From an uncultured Bacteroidota bacterium (GTDB taxonomy: Bacteria > Bacteroidota > Bacteroidia > Chitinophagales > Chitinophagaceae), in NCBI GenBank assembly GCA_946480675.1, contig CAMLKS010000174.1:1-5862 (forward strand): a DNA stretch of 5,862 bases, read 5' to 3'. The notes under the pieces are model-generated. The model was not told the origin of the DNA. It worked only from the letters and a program-made list of their open reading frames with translations, and did not search any database. The first letter of the stretch is position 1. Each line of letters starts with the position of its first letter. A program made the translations under genes and the position numbers. Positions 1 to 5,862 of the stretch are shown in pieces.

Positions 1-910
1 AATTTGTTGTAGTGGTTACTTTGGGTGTAGCACTGGCAGGTGGGGCCGTAGCAGCAAAATCTATAGCATATTCATAACCCAAACTGCCGGATACTGCAGT
101 CCAATCAAATGTTATGCTGGTAGAATTGTAATTAGAAACTGTAATAGGCGCTACTGTAGGACAAGGAGGACCCGGGTCCCACATATAGCTTTGGCCTGTA
201 GCCGGTACGGATGACAGGTTGATTGTCCATGTACTGGATGATGACGCAGGGCTTCCGCCTACACCATCCAGCACCTGCCAGTCGCTGGTAGAATTGGCGA
301 TTCCTATAGTAGCACCGCCGCTGGAATTCAACACTACTGCGCCGGGTTCCTGCTTGTACAGTACTTCTATGATGCCGGTAGCCTCATACAGTTTCACCTG
401 AAATGATACGGAAGGAGTGGGCGCGTCAAAATCCCATTTCCAGTCCCTGCATTCCCATGTAAATACCTTATTGCCTGCAGCACCGCTTATATCGTAATGA
501 GAGGAGCCACCTACACCGCTTATATCCTCATACAGTGCAAATACAGCGGGGGCAATACCATCGCCGCCTGTGATGTGATTATAGTTCCAGTTGGCACTAC
601 TGCCCACGGTAGTACCGAATATGAGCCAGCCATTGGAACATACGGTAACATCGGTATAATCTACACCACAGAATGTAAACGTAAAGCCTAACGGGATGGA
701 AGTAAAATTATCATCTACCTCTATAGTGGGGATACCCGTTCCACCGGTAAGATAGCTGAATGTTTTGCTGTGGGCAGAAAAAGCATAGCCGGCTGCCGTG
801 ATAGATTGCGCCGATGCTTTGAGGCAAAAACCTGCCAGTAATAATAACGTGAAGCAAAGCTTAACAAAGGCGGGGAATTTTTGTGTACGAGGGTTCGTGT
901 TCATTTTCAT
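1..910 (-). CDS. Secreted Fn3-containing protein, N-terminal part (runs off left edge)
   Basis: An uninterrupted reading frame of 303 codons starts with ATG at 910 and has no stop before the window edge, so the C-terminus is missing. Residues 1-34 form a classic signal peptide: basic N-region, hydrophobic core around residues 16-30 (FVKLCFTLLLLAGF) and an A-S-A/Q cleavage site after residue 34. Residues about 35-245 are rich in Gly, Ser, Thr and aromatics, alternate like beta strands, and include the motif SNGWLIFG at 92-99, seen in extracellular beta-sandwich proteins of Bacteroidota. From about residue 251 a fibronectin type III-like segment begins (PTVAPITVSNYNSTSITFDW). Mature-region cysteines are C81, C91 and C154, plus C250 at the linker. 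ATG codons at 910 and 904 are both possible; 910 is chosen as the longer. The protein is exported to the periplasm, cell surface or medium. Proteins of this kind often end in a type IX secretion sorting domain, but that end is not visible here. No enzymatic motif is seen. Confidence 0.85.
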   Translation of the reverse strand, partial: MKMNTNPRTQKFPAFVKLCFTLLLLAGFCLKASAQSITAAGYAFSAHSKTFSYLTGGTGIPTIEVDDNFTSIPLGFTFTFCGVDYTDVTVCSNGWLIFGTTVGSSANWNYNHITGGDGIAPAVFALYEDISGVGGSSHYDISGAAGNKVFTWECRDWKWDFDAPTPSVSFQVKLYEATGIIEVLYKQEPGAVVLNSSGGATIGIANSTSDWQVLDGVGGSPASSSSTWTINLSSVPATGQSYMWDPGPPCPTVAPITVSNYNSTSITFDWTAVSGSLGYEYAIDFAATAPPASATPKVTTTTN

Positions 911-991
911 ATGCAGTTGAGTAAGGTGAAAAAAACAGGCTTTTTAAATCAGCCTCAAATATTCTTTGCGTATCGAAAGAATACATTAAAG

Positions 992-999
992 CAAAATTA
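992..999 (-). promoter_or_regulatory. Candidate -7 promoter element for the secreted Fn3 protein gene
   Basis: Read on the minus strand, the eight bases are TAATTTTG, matching the Bacteroidota -7 consensus TAnnTTTG. It lies about 80 bases upstream of the ATG at 910. No clear -33 TTG partner stands at the expected distance, and the surrounding DNA is very AT-rich, so a chance match is possible. A weaker alternative with one mismatch (AATATTTG) lies at 956-963. Confidence 0.3.
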
Positions 1000-1135
1000 A
1001 TTAATTATAAAACCCATTTATTCTCTGTATAATCAGACGTTAATAATCGGGGTTTCGTTGGGATGCATCCGCTTTTATTTCACGACTGATTAATTGTGCA
1101 ACATATTGCCAATCAACCAACTAAAAACATCCTAT

Positions 1136-1169
1136 AAAAAAAAGCCGCATCTTTTTGATGCGGCTTTTT
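1136..1169 (-). terminator. Strong intrinsic terminator downstream of the aldolase gene
   Basis: A perfect 8-bp GC-rich stem (GCCGCATC at 1144-1151 with GATGCGGC at 1157-1164) encloses a 5-base loop and is extended by A/T pairs on both sides. On the minus strand it is followed by a run of eight T, the textbook rho-independent form. It lies 26 bases past the aldolase stop codon, so it ends that transcript and insulates the secreted-protein gene to the left. Five T on the plus strand could let it act in both directions, but no rightward gene is seen that would need it. Confidence 0.93.
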
Positions 1170-1194
1170 AATAGAAATTTAATCTACTTGTACT

Positions 1195-2253
1195 TTAAGC
1201 GATCGTTACATCTTTATCCAGGTACACATCCTGTATGGTGTTCAGCAGTTCCACGCCTTCTTTCATTGGTTTCTGGAAGGCTTTACGGCCACTGATAAGG
1301 CCCATACCACCGGCACGTTTGTTAACAACCGCAGTCATTACTGCTTCTGCCATATCTGATGCGCCTTTAGACTCGCCACCAGAGTTGATAAGACCGGCAC
1401 GGCCCATGTAGCAGTTAGCTACCTGGTAGCGGCACAGGTCGATTGGGTGGTCTGTAGTCAGCTCTTCATATACTTTCTTGTGTGTTTTACCGAAGCTCAG
1501 TGCATTGTAGCCACCATTGTTGGTAGGCAGTTTTTGCTTGATGATATCGGCCTGTATGGTAACACCCAGGTGGTTTGCCTGTGCAGTAAGGTCGGCAGCA
1601 GTGTGGTAGTCCACGCCATCTTTCTTGAAGGCGCTGTTGCGCAGGTAGCACCACAGTACGGTAGCCATACCCAGCTCGTGTGCATATTCAAAAGCTTTGG
1701 CCACTTCTACTATCTGGCGTGCGCTTTCATCGCTACCGAAGTATATAGTAGCACCTACAGCCGTAGCACCCATGTTCCACGCATCGCGGATGCTACCGAA
1801 CATGATCTGGTCGAACTTATTAGGATAAGAGATGAACTCGTTGTGGTTGATCTTAACGATGAAAGGTATTTTGTGCGCGTATTTGCGTGCTACAGCACCC
1901 AGTACACCGTAAGTAGAAGCAACAGCGTTGCAACCACCTTCCATAGCCAGTTTCACGATATTTTCAGGATCGAAATAAATAGGGTTCGGAGCGAAAGACG
2001 CACCAGCGCTGTGCTCTATACCCTGGTCTACCGGCAGGATAGATACATAACCTGTATTTGCAAGACGTCCATTGCCCATCAGCGCCTGAATGCTTTTCAG
2101 GGTTTGGATGTTGCGGTTTGACATAGCCCATACATCATCTACCACGTTGCCTGAAGGCAGGTGCAGTGCAGATTTATCGATGGTTTTGCAAGTGTGGTCC
2201 AGGTAAAATCCGGCCTGGTCGCCCAAGAGGTCCTGTATTTTTTTCGATGCCAT
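1195..2253 (-). CDS. fbaB: Class I fructose-bisphosphate aldolase, FbaB/DhnA type
   Basis: This cytoplasmic enzyme reversibly cleaves fructose 1,6-bisphosphate into dihydroxyacetone phosphate and glyceraldehyde 3-phosphate in glycolysis and gluconeogenesis, through a Schiff base on lysine and without a metal. The 352-residue protein is close to the about 350 residues of E. coli FbaB and appears complete, with an ATG start at 2253 and a TAA stop. Family landmarks are visible: [10 protein letters not shown] at 73-82, the ADIIKQKLP stretch at 235-243 with K239 the likely Schiff-base lysine, and phosphate-binding loops INSGGESKG at 289-297 and SGRKAFQ at 321-327. These assignments rest on recalled family patterns, not on an alignment. 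The gene has its own -7 element upstream and a terminator downstream, so it is probably monocistronic, although read-through from the glycosyltransferase unit on the same strand is possible because no terminator is seen between them. Nothing suggests damage. Confidence 0.96.
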   Translation of the reverse strand: MASKKIQDLLGDQAGFYLDHTCKTIDKSALHLPSGNVVDDVWAMSNRNIQTLKSIQALMGNGRLANTGYVSILPVDQGIEHSAGASFAPNPIYFDPENIVKLAMEGGCNAVASTYGVLGAVARKYAHKIPFIVKINHNEFISYPNKFDQIMFGSIRDAWNMGATAVGATIYFGSDESARQIVEVAKAFEYAHELGMATVLWCYLRNSAFKKDGVDYHTAADLTAQANHLGVTIQADIIKQKLPTNNGGYNALSFGKTHKKVYEELTTDHPIDLCRYQVANCYMGRAGLINSGGESKGASDMAEAVMTAVVNKRAGGMGLISGRKAFQKPMKEGVELLNTIQDVYLDKDVTIA

Positions 2254-2282
2254 ATATTATAGTGTTGTTATTAAAAAGTGTG

Positions 2283-2290
2283 CAAAGATA
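2283..2290 (-). promoter_or_regulatory. Candidate -7 promoter element for the aldolase gene
   Basis: The minus strand reads TATCTTTG, an exact fit to the Bacteroidota -7 consensus TAnnTTTG, 29 bases upstream of the aldolase ATG. This would give a leader of roughly 20-25 bases. A -33 TTG is not evident at the usual spacing. The position directly before a housekeeping gene, in a 113-base gap, supports a real promoter. Confidence 0.55.
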
Positions 2291-2366
2291 ATTATTAAAC
2301 GAATAGGATGGACGGGGGTGCCGTTATTTGGTGGTTAATGGATGTTTGGAGTTCAAAACCTATTGC

Positions 2367-2705
2367 CTAATGCTTTTCTAAGGAGCCTATGATTACAAAT
2401 TTTGCATTTTGCTTCAACTCTACCTCACTTAGTGCATCATGGTATTCTATCAACAAAAGAGCCCCGTTAACGTTCACTAACCTATCAAGTGCTGCAAAAT
2501 CATCACCTTGGTACCTGGTGCTTAATACTAATATATCACCTCCGTGTTTATCAAATTGCAAAAAGGAATTTGACTTAAAAACAATACAGTTTGAACTTAC
2601 AACCTTTAATATCGCACCTTTAATAATATTAGGACCATCTGGACCATCATAATTCCAAGGCTCGCCTACAGATATCTGATATATCTTCCTTTTATTGAAT
2701 CTCAT
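2367..2705 (-). CDS. Small AT-rich protein of unknown function (112 aa)
   Basis: I do not recognise this protein. The ATG at 2705 is preferred: it overlaps the end of the preceding glycosyltransferase gene by 14 bases, whereas the only longer option is a GTG at 2747 that would overlap by 56 bases. The product begins with a basic patch (MRFNKRKIY), then a Gly/Pro/Asp segment (GEPWNYDGPDGPN at 14-26), then alternating hydrophobic stretches such as AILKVVSSNCIVF (31-43) and GDILVLSTRY (56-65), and later GALLLIEYH (81-89) and AKFVIIGSL (101-109). This suggests a compact beta-rich or alpha/beta soluble domain. There is no signal peptide or convincing membrane segment. GC over most of the gene is about 35 % by hand count, against about 50-57 % in sampled stretches of the neighbouring genes. 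Overlap and strand indicate co-transcription with the glycosyltransferases, but a functional link is only inferred. A late-arriving cargo gene is equally possible. Confidence 0.65.
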   Translation of the reverse strand: MRFNKRKIYQISVGEPWNYDGPDGPNIIKGAILKVVSSNCIVFKSNSFLQFDKHGGDILVLSTRYQGDDFAALDRLVNVNGALLLIEYHDALSEVELKQNAKFVIIGSLEKH

Positions 2706-4290
2706 TTTCGATATTGTACACCCGGATACCGGGTAGCCGGCCACCACTCACCTCTTTAAAACTAATGCCGCTTTCATCTTTCAGTTGAAAAGCCTGGGCG
2801 CTCACTGCATCGGGGTAGAAATAATAGTAATACTTAATGCCATACCGGCGTATTTCCTGCAGCAATTCATTGGAAGGCACATCGGCATAGGGCATATTGT
2901 AGTACTGACTACCTGCAAAGTAGGCTATGCGTTGCGAGCGCACCAGTGCATCGTTGCCAAACACAGCATTGGAAGTGAAGCTGCCGGTGATACCCAATTG
3001 TTGCAGTTGCTGTGCAGCCCGGTAATCATCGCGGCCATCGTGCACCATCCTCTGCATTTCCCACACGGGGGTTACCAGGTAGCTCAGCGCAAATGCTATG
3101 ACGATGAACGTACCAAACACTCGCTGCCCGTTCAGCAGTTTCAAACCCTTCTGCAATACCATTGCGCCTATCAGCATGCTAAGCGGTAGCATGTACCACA
3201 CATAGCGCGGCTCGAAATTGATAAGCAGGAACGCTACGGGGAACAGCAGGAACGACAGTACGGGCAACATCACCTTATTATGACTGAAGAAACAACGCAG
3301 CTTGCGCGATAGCAACATCCCTACGGCCATCAACCATATAAAGGCAAAAAATACAGAGATTTCACTTGTGCATTTCAGGAACTTAATGGCATTCTGCCCT
3401 ACCCTTACTATTTGCAGTGCAAACAGTTTTGCCGAGCTGTAAAAATGCGGCGTAGCACCATTTACCATCCATGGGTCATCCCAGTACGATACGCCATCAG
3501 CATAAGGTGGTGGCAGTAAATGCAGGATGCCTTCTTTATAGAAGGGATGCCCTACGAGATACCACGACAGGTTGAGCGTGCCTGCGGTAGATGTTTTCCA
3601 GCCACCGTATTTGGCATGCAGCGCATATATCCACGGGCTGCTGACGATAATCATGGTTAGTATCATTACCCCGCTAACCGATAGCCAGTGTACTACATTG
3701 CGCCGGTTCCAGGCGCGGGTGAGGTAGAAAACACAGCAGAGTGTATTGAGGATGAAAAACGGGAAGGCGTAAGCCTTGGCAAAATAAGCCAGCCCACCGA
3801 TGGTGCCCGCGGCTATCCAAAGTTGTGGGCTATACTTAAACCTGTCGGAAACAATAAGCCGTAGCGCTGCCAGCAGGAAGAAACATTCCCAGAGGTCTGC
3901 AAAGGACTGGGCATATACCGCGTAGCACAGGAAGCCCGCCATAGCCATGCACATAGCCCACTGCAGGCGAGTGATGATGTTGTATTTAAGAAAGAATGAC
4001 TGTGTGATATAAAGCAAACCTACTGCACCAAGCGTATTGGCCACGATAGCCGCTTTGAACGGCAGCAACCCGCCCTTCATAAACAAGACGGTGAGCCAGC
4101 AGCTCCACGGGCTCCAGTAGCCGTTTATGGCTTTGGCATATTCGCCGGCAACGTAATAATTTACTACGGTAAGGTAGCCCGTAGCATCGGGGTCTACATA
4201 GTATTGAAACAAAGGATAGACCGCGCATATGGCACAGCACAACACCAGTGCCGCCACCAAAAAGGGATAGTATGTACGCAACGACCGCAA
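2692..4290 (-). CDS. GT-C-type integral membrane glycosyltransferase (532 aa)
   Basis: This is a polytopic inner-membrane protein that probably transfers a sugar from a polyprenyl-phosphate donor on the outer face of the membrane; donor and acceptor are unknown. Hydrophobic segments lie near residues 8-28, 78-100, 108-128, 130-146, 158-191, 203-220, 310-328, 340-357, 365-382 and 390-408. The first external loop carries DPDATGY (33-39; D33 and D35 are candidate catalytic or metal-binding acids) followed by AINGYWSPW (54-62), a pattern typical of ArnT/PMT-like GT-C proteins. INFEPRYVWYMLPL (357-370) resembles the late PRY-type motif of that superfamily. Residues about 415-532 form a soluble C-terminal region, presumably extracytoplasmic, with a Tyr-rich stretch KYYYYFYPD (486-494). 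The start is TTG at 4290, separated from the preceding TAA stop only by GCA. The next in-frame ATG, at residue 71, would delete the first membrane helix and the acidic loop, so it is unlikely. Translation is probably coupled to the upstream gene. Confidence 0.85.
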   Translation of the reverse strand: MRSLRTYYPFLVAALVLCCAICAVYPLFQYYVDPDATGYLTVVNYYVAGEYAKAINGYWSPWSCWLTVLFMKGGLLPFKAAIVANTLGAVGLLYITQSFFLKYNIITRLQWAMCMAMAGFLCYAVYAQSFADLWECFFLLAALRLIVSDRFKYSPQLWIAAGTIGGLAYFAKAYAFPFFILNTLCCVFYLTRAWNRRNVVHWLSVSGVMILTMIIVSSPWIYALHAKYGGWKTSTAGTLNLSWYLVGHPFYKEGILHLLPPPYADGVSYWDDPWMVNGATPHFYSSAKLFALQIVRVGQNAIKFLKCTSEISVFFAFIWLMAVGMLLSRKLRCFFSHNKVMLPVLSFLLFPVAFLLINFEPRYVWYMLPLSMLIGAMVLQKGLKLLNGQRVFGTFIVIAFALSYLVTPVWEMQRMVHDGRDDYRAAQQLQQLGITGSFTSNAVFGNDALVRSQRIAYFAGSQYYNMPYADVPSNELLQEIRRYGIKYYYYFYPDAVSAQAFQLKDESGISFKEVSGGRLPGIRVYNIENEIQ

Positions 4291-4293
4291 TGC

Positions 4294-5670
4294 TTAATGA
4301 TAACTCTCCTGCCTTTCCAGCCCTGCAATAATAGCCTTATTCTTCAGCCTTTGCAATACACGTTGGTAACCTATGGCCGCAATGCCCATAGATAGCAGGG
4401 ATACGGGCATAAAATAGCGCGTATTGGCTATAGGGCCTGTTATCATTACAAAATAGGCTATGAGCAGGAACATGAACAGGCGCAGGCGGTAATTGGTTTG
4501 TTTATTGAAGAAATAGAGCAACATACCTATGGTGCGCAGTACGTTGAACACCATCACCATCACAGCGATGGGCAGGCTGGGGTTGCGGGCCACATAAGCT
4601 TCCAGCCCATCGATACCACGGGTGCGGTAAGTATCGTAAAAGCCTTCGGTATTATGCACATCGTAAAGCGTGCCGAGGGTGAGCCTGCCTGTAAACAGGT
4701 CTATTTCGCCCTTGCCGGGGTCTACCAGCAGGCGCAGGCTGTGCTTGATATGATAGACCATATAGCTGCAGAAATTTTGCAGCAACAGTTCGCGCCCGCG
4801 TTTATTGGCATAGTCATACCGTTCTGCAAAGGTGGGCATGGTGGCTATCTTAGCCCGCTCTTCCTGCAGGAAGGCTTCCGCCTTGTCCACCCCTTCAGTA
4901 TCCTTATAGTAATTGTAATAATAGAAAATGGCATTGAACGACTGCATGCTGGAAAAATGCACCTTGCCGGTACGTGCATAGTTGACATAGCCATAGGCTA
5001 CTACCAGCAGCAGCGGCAGCATGGCCGCTACAAACGAACGCAGCAGCGCCTTATACACATATATACCTGCCAGCATCATCAGCAGGGCGTGCACGTATAT
5101 GATAGGATGCACCACGGGCTTCAGCATGACCCCGGCACAAAGGGCGATGCCCATGCCTATGGCAAAACGCATACGGCGCTGGCGCAGCAGGCGGATGAAA
5201 TTGTAGGCATAGGCTAGAATGGTGGATTGCAACAGCAGGTCGGGCGCTATGATATTGGCATTGATGCACTGCGACGGGTAGAGCAGCACAAAGGCCAGCA
5301 GCACCCAATCATATTTGCGGGTATAGTTTATCATACGCATGATGTGGCGCATGAAGTATACATTGGCAATAGATATAAGGGTTTGTATCACCAGCACCAC
5401 CCAGTTGTTGAGCGTAAACAGGTAGATACCTGCCAGGAAGAGGGGGTAGCCCGGCGGGCGCAGGGTCATATATTCGGGCTGTATAGGTAGTGCAGGGTTG
5501 CCGGCATAAAACCATCCTTTATCGAGGATGTTGGTAGCCATATAGATATACTCATAAGAGTCTCCGTTATAGATGCGCTTATAGTGCACAGCTATAGCAA
5601 AATAAACCGCGTGTACCACCAGCAGTGCTACTAAAAACCGGATATCAGCCCTGCTAAGGTTTTTGAACAT
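4294..5670 (-). CDS. GT39-like (ArnT/PMT_2) membrane glycosyltransferase (458 aa)
   Basis: This is the first gene of the leftward unit and encodes a polytopic inner-membrane protein. Its first external loop reads GDSYEYIYMATNIL (36-49), with D37 and E40 as candidate catalytic acids, and RPPGYPLFLAGIY follows at 71-83. Together these are the hallmark of GT39/PMT_2-type enzymes, which move monosaccharides from polyprenyl-phosphate carriers to lipid or protein acceptors on the outer face of the membrane. Hydrophobic segments lie near residues 11-28, 75-87, 89-107, 121-132, 145-160, 168-182, 187-208, 211-229, 366-386, 396-412 and 418-435. A loop of about 130 residues (roughly 232-365) with several charged residues is probably external. 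GPIANTRYFMPV (412-423) fits the late motif of the family. The ATG at 5670 is well placed behind a -7 element. The following gene starts one codon after this stop, in the same frame. Substrate and pathway cannot be read; surface polysaccharide, lipid or protein glycosylation are all possible. Confidence 0.87.
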   Translation of the reverse strand: MFKNLSRADIRFLVALLVVHAVYFAIAVHYKRIYNGDSYEYIYMATNILDKGWFYAGNPALPIQPEYMTLRPPGYPLFLAGIYLFTLNNWVVLVIQTLISIANVYFMRHIMRMINYTRKYDWVLLAFVLLYPSQCINANIIAPDLLLQSTILAYAYNFIRLLRQRRMRFAIGMGIALCAGVMLKPVVHPIIYVHALLMMLAGIYVYKALLRSFVAAMLPLLLVVAYGYVNYARTGKVHFSSMQSFNAIFYYYNYYKDTEGVDKAEAFLQEERAKIATMPTFAERYDYANKRGRELLLQNFCSYMVYHIKHSLRLLVDPGKGEIDLFTGRLTLGTLYDVHNTEGFYDTYRTRGIDGLEAYVARNPSLPIAVMVMVFNVLRTIGMLLYFFNKQTNYRLRLFMFLLIAYFVMITGPIANTRYFMPVSLLSMGIAAIGYQRVLQRLKNKAIIAGLERQESYH

Positions 5671-5692
5671 GGAAGACAGATGTGTGTATTAA

Positions 5693-5700
5693 CAAATATA
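5693..5700 (-). promoter_or_regulatory. Candidate -7 promoter element for the glycosyltransferase unit
   Basis: The minus strand reads TATATTTG, an exact fit to TAnnTTTG, 22 bases upstream of the ATG at 5670. A TTTG upstream is only 11 bases away, too close for a normal -33 element. If used, the leader would be very short, about 15-18 bases. It would drive all three leftward genes down to 2367. Confidence 0.5.
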
Positions 5701-5778
5701 ACGGGCTTACGCAAACATTTGACATGCAGGGATAAAAAATAGCAATGAGATAAAGGTGTATCATACATGTGAAAAGCT

Positions 5779-5786
5779 TACCTTTG
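5779..5786 (+). promoter_or_regulatory. Candidate -7 promoter element for the rightward gene at the window end
   Basis: The plus strand reads TACCTTTG followed by CG, an exact fit to TAnnTTTG, 42 bases upstream of the ATG at 5829. No clear -33 element is seen. Together with the element at 5693-5700 it makes this gap a divergent promoter region. A run of eight T at 5808-5815 lies in the predicted leader. Confidence 0.5.
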
Positions 5787-5828
5787 CGCGTCGAAAACCC
5801 CATCCCCTTTTTTTTATTAATTGAAGTA

Positions 5829-5862
5829 ATGGCTATACTCATTTTCTTTGTAGCGCATTGGT
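5829..5862 (+). CDS. Start of a rightward gene, possibly fatty acid/acyl-CoA desaturase (11 codons visible)
   Basis: An ATG at 5829 opens a frame that reaches the window edge without a stop and reads MAILIFFVAHW. This hydrophobic start resembles, from memory, the N-terminus of membrane-bound fatty acid/acyl-CoA desaturases of Bacteroidota, in which the phrase continues into the first histidine box (HRYxxH) about ten residues later. That box is outside the window, so the product is a guess from 11 residues. A matching -7 element upstream and the absence of any other plausible gene in this stretch support a real start codon. A 62-residue minus-strand frame over the same bases (5654-5842) is judged spurious. 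Confidence 0.4.
   Translation, partial: MAILIFFVAHW

Noticed and set aside
219..691. Two short plus-strand frames (60 and 64 codons) in the left part of the window
   Set aside because: Both are antisense to the open secreted-protein frame, which has a clean signal peptide and no stops over 303 codons.
1447..2121. 224-codon plus-strand reading frame opposite the aldolase gene
   Set aside because: It lies wholly antisense to the well-supported aldolase, its predicted product has no recognisable domain, and long antisense frames are common opposite codon-biased genes.
2706..2747. Longer GTG start for the small 112-residue protein (126 residues)
   Set aside because: It would overlap the glycosyltransferase gene by 56 bases and use GTG, while an ATG 14 codons later gives a normal short overlap.
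4540..4565. CAC/CAT-rich short repeat resembling a microsatellite or histidine stretch
   Set aside because: On the coding (minus) strand it simply encodes alternating Met and Val (MVMVFNV) within a membrane helix.
4498..5217. 239-codon plus-strand reading frame, rich in His and Gln, opposite the 458-residue glycosyltransferase gene
   Set aside because: It is antisense to a clear membrane protein gene. The His/Gln richness is what the complement of Met, Val, Leu and Cys/Ala codons produces, so it is a shadow.
5654..5842. 62-codon minus-strand frame spanning the divergent intergenic region
   Set aside because: It overlaps both candidate promoters and the start of the leftward glycosyltransferase gene, has low-complexity content and no recognisable features.
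1..5862. Search for a CRISPR array, tRNA, insertion sequence ends, toxin-antitoxin pair or phage genes
   Set aside because: No regularly spaced repeats, cloverleaf-like segments, transposase motifs or paired small toxin-like genes were seen by reading both strands.

Overview
The window looks like chromosomal DNA of a Bacteroidota bacterium, most plausibly a Chitinophagaceae-like one. This placement is inferred from three things: start codons without a convincing Shine-Dalgarno sequence, several upstream elements fitting the Bacteroidota -7 consensus TAnnTTTG, and a secreted Fn3-type protein of a kind common in that phylum. Coding GC is near 50 % by eye, except for one small gene near 35 %.

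Layout, left to right. (1) Positions 1-910, minus strand: the first 303 residues of a secreted protein with a signal peptide, a beta-rich region and the start of a fibronectin type III-like domain; it runs off the left edge. (2) Positions 911-1194: AT-rich intergenic DNA with a candidate promoter for that gene and a strong intrinsic terminator for the aldolase. (3) Positions 1195-2253, minus: a complete class I (FbaB/DhnA-type) fructose-bisphosphate aldolase with its own -7 element. (4) Positions 2367-5670, minus: a compact three-gene unit, in transcription order a 458-residue GT39-like membrane glycosyltransferase, a 532-residue GT-C-type membrane glycosyltransferase (TTG start, one codon after the previous stop), and an AT-rich 112-residue protein of unknown function whose start overlaps the previous gene by 14 bases. 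(5) Positions 5671-5828: a divergent intergenic region with one -7-like element on each strand. (6) Positions 5829-5862, plus: the first 11 codons of a rightward gene, possibly a fatty acid/acyl-CoA desaturase.

The aldolase is a stand-alone central carbon metabolism gene. The two membrane glycosyltransferases probably work at the outer face of the inner membrane, moving sugars from polyprenyl-phosphate carriers to an envelope glycan or lipid; neither acceptor nor donor can be read from the sequence. I see no CRISPR array, tRNA, rRNA, insertion sequence or phage gene. The most unusual points are the in-frame tandem glycosyltransferase pair joined by a stop and TTG restart, and the compositionally foreign small gene at the end of that unit.
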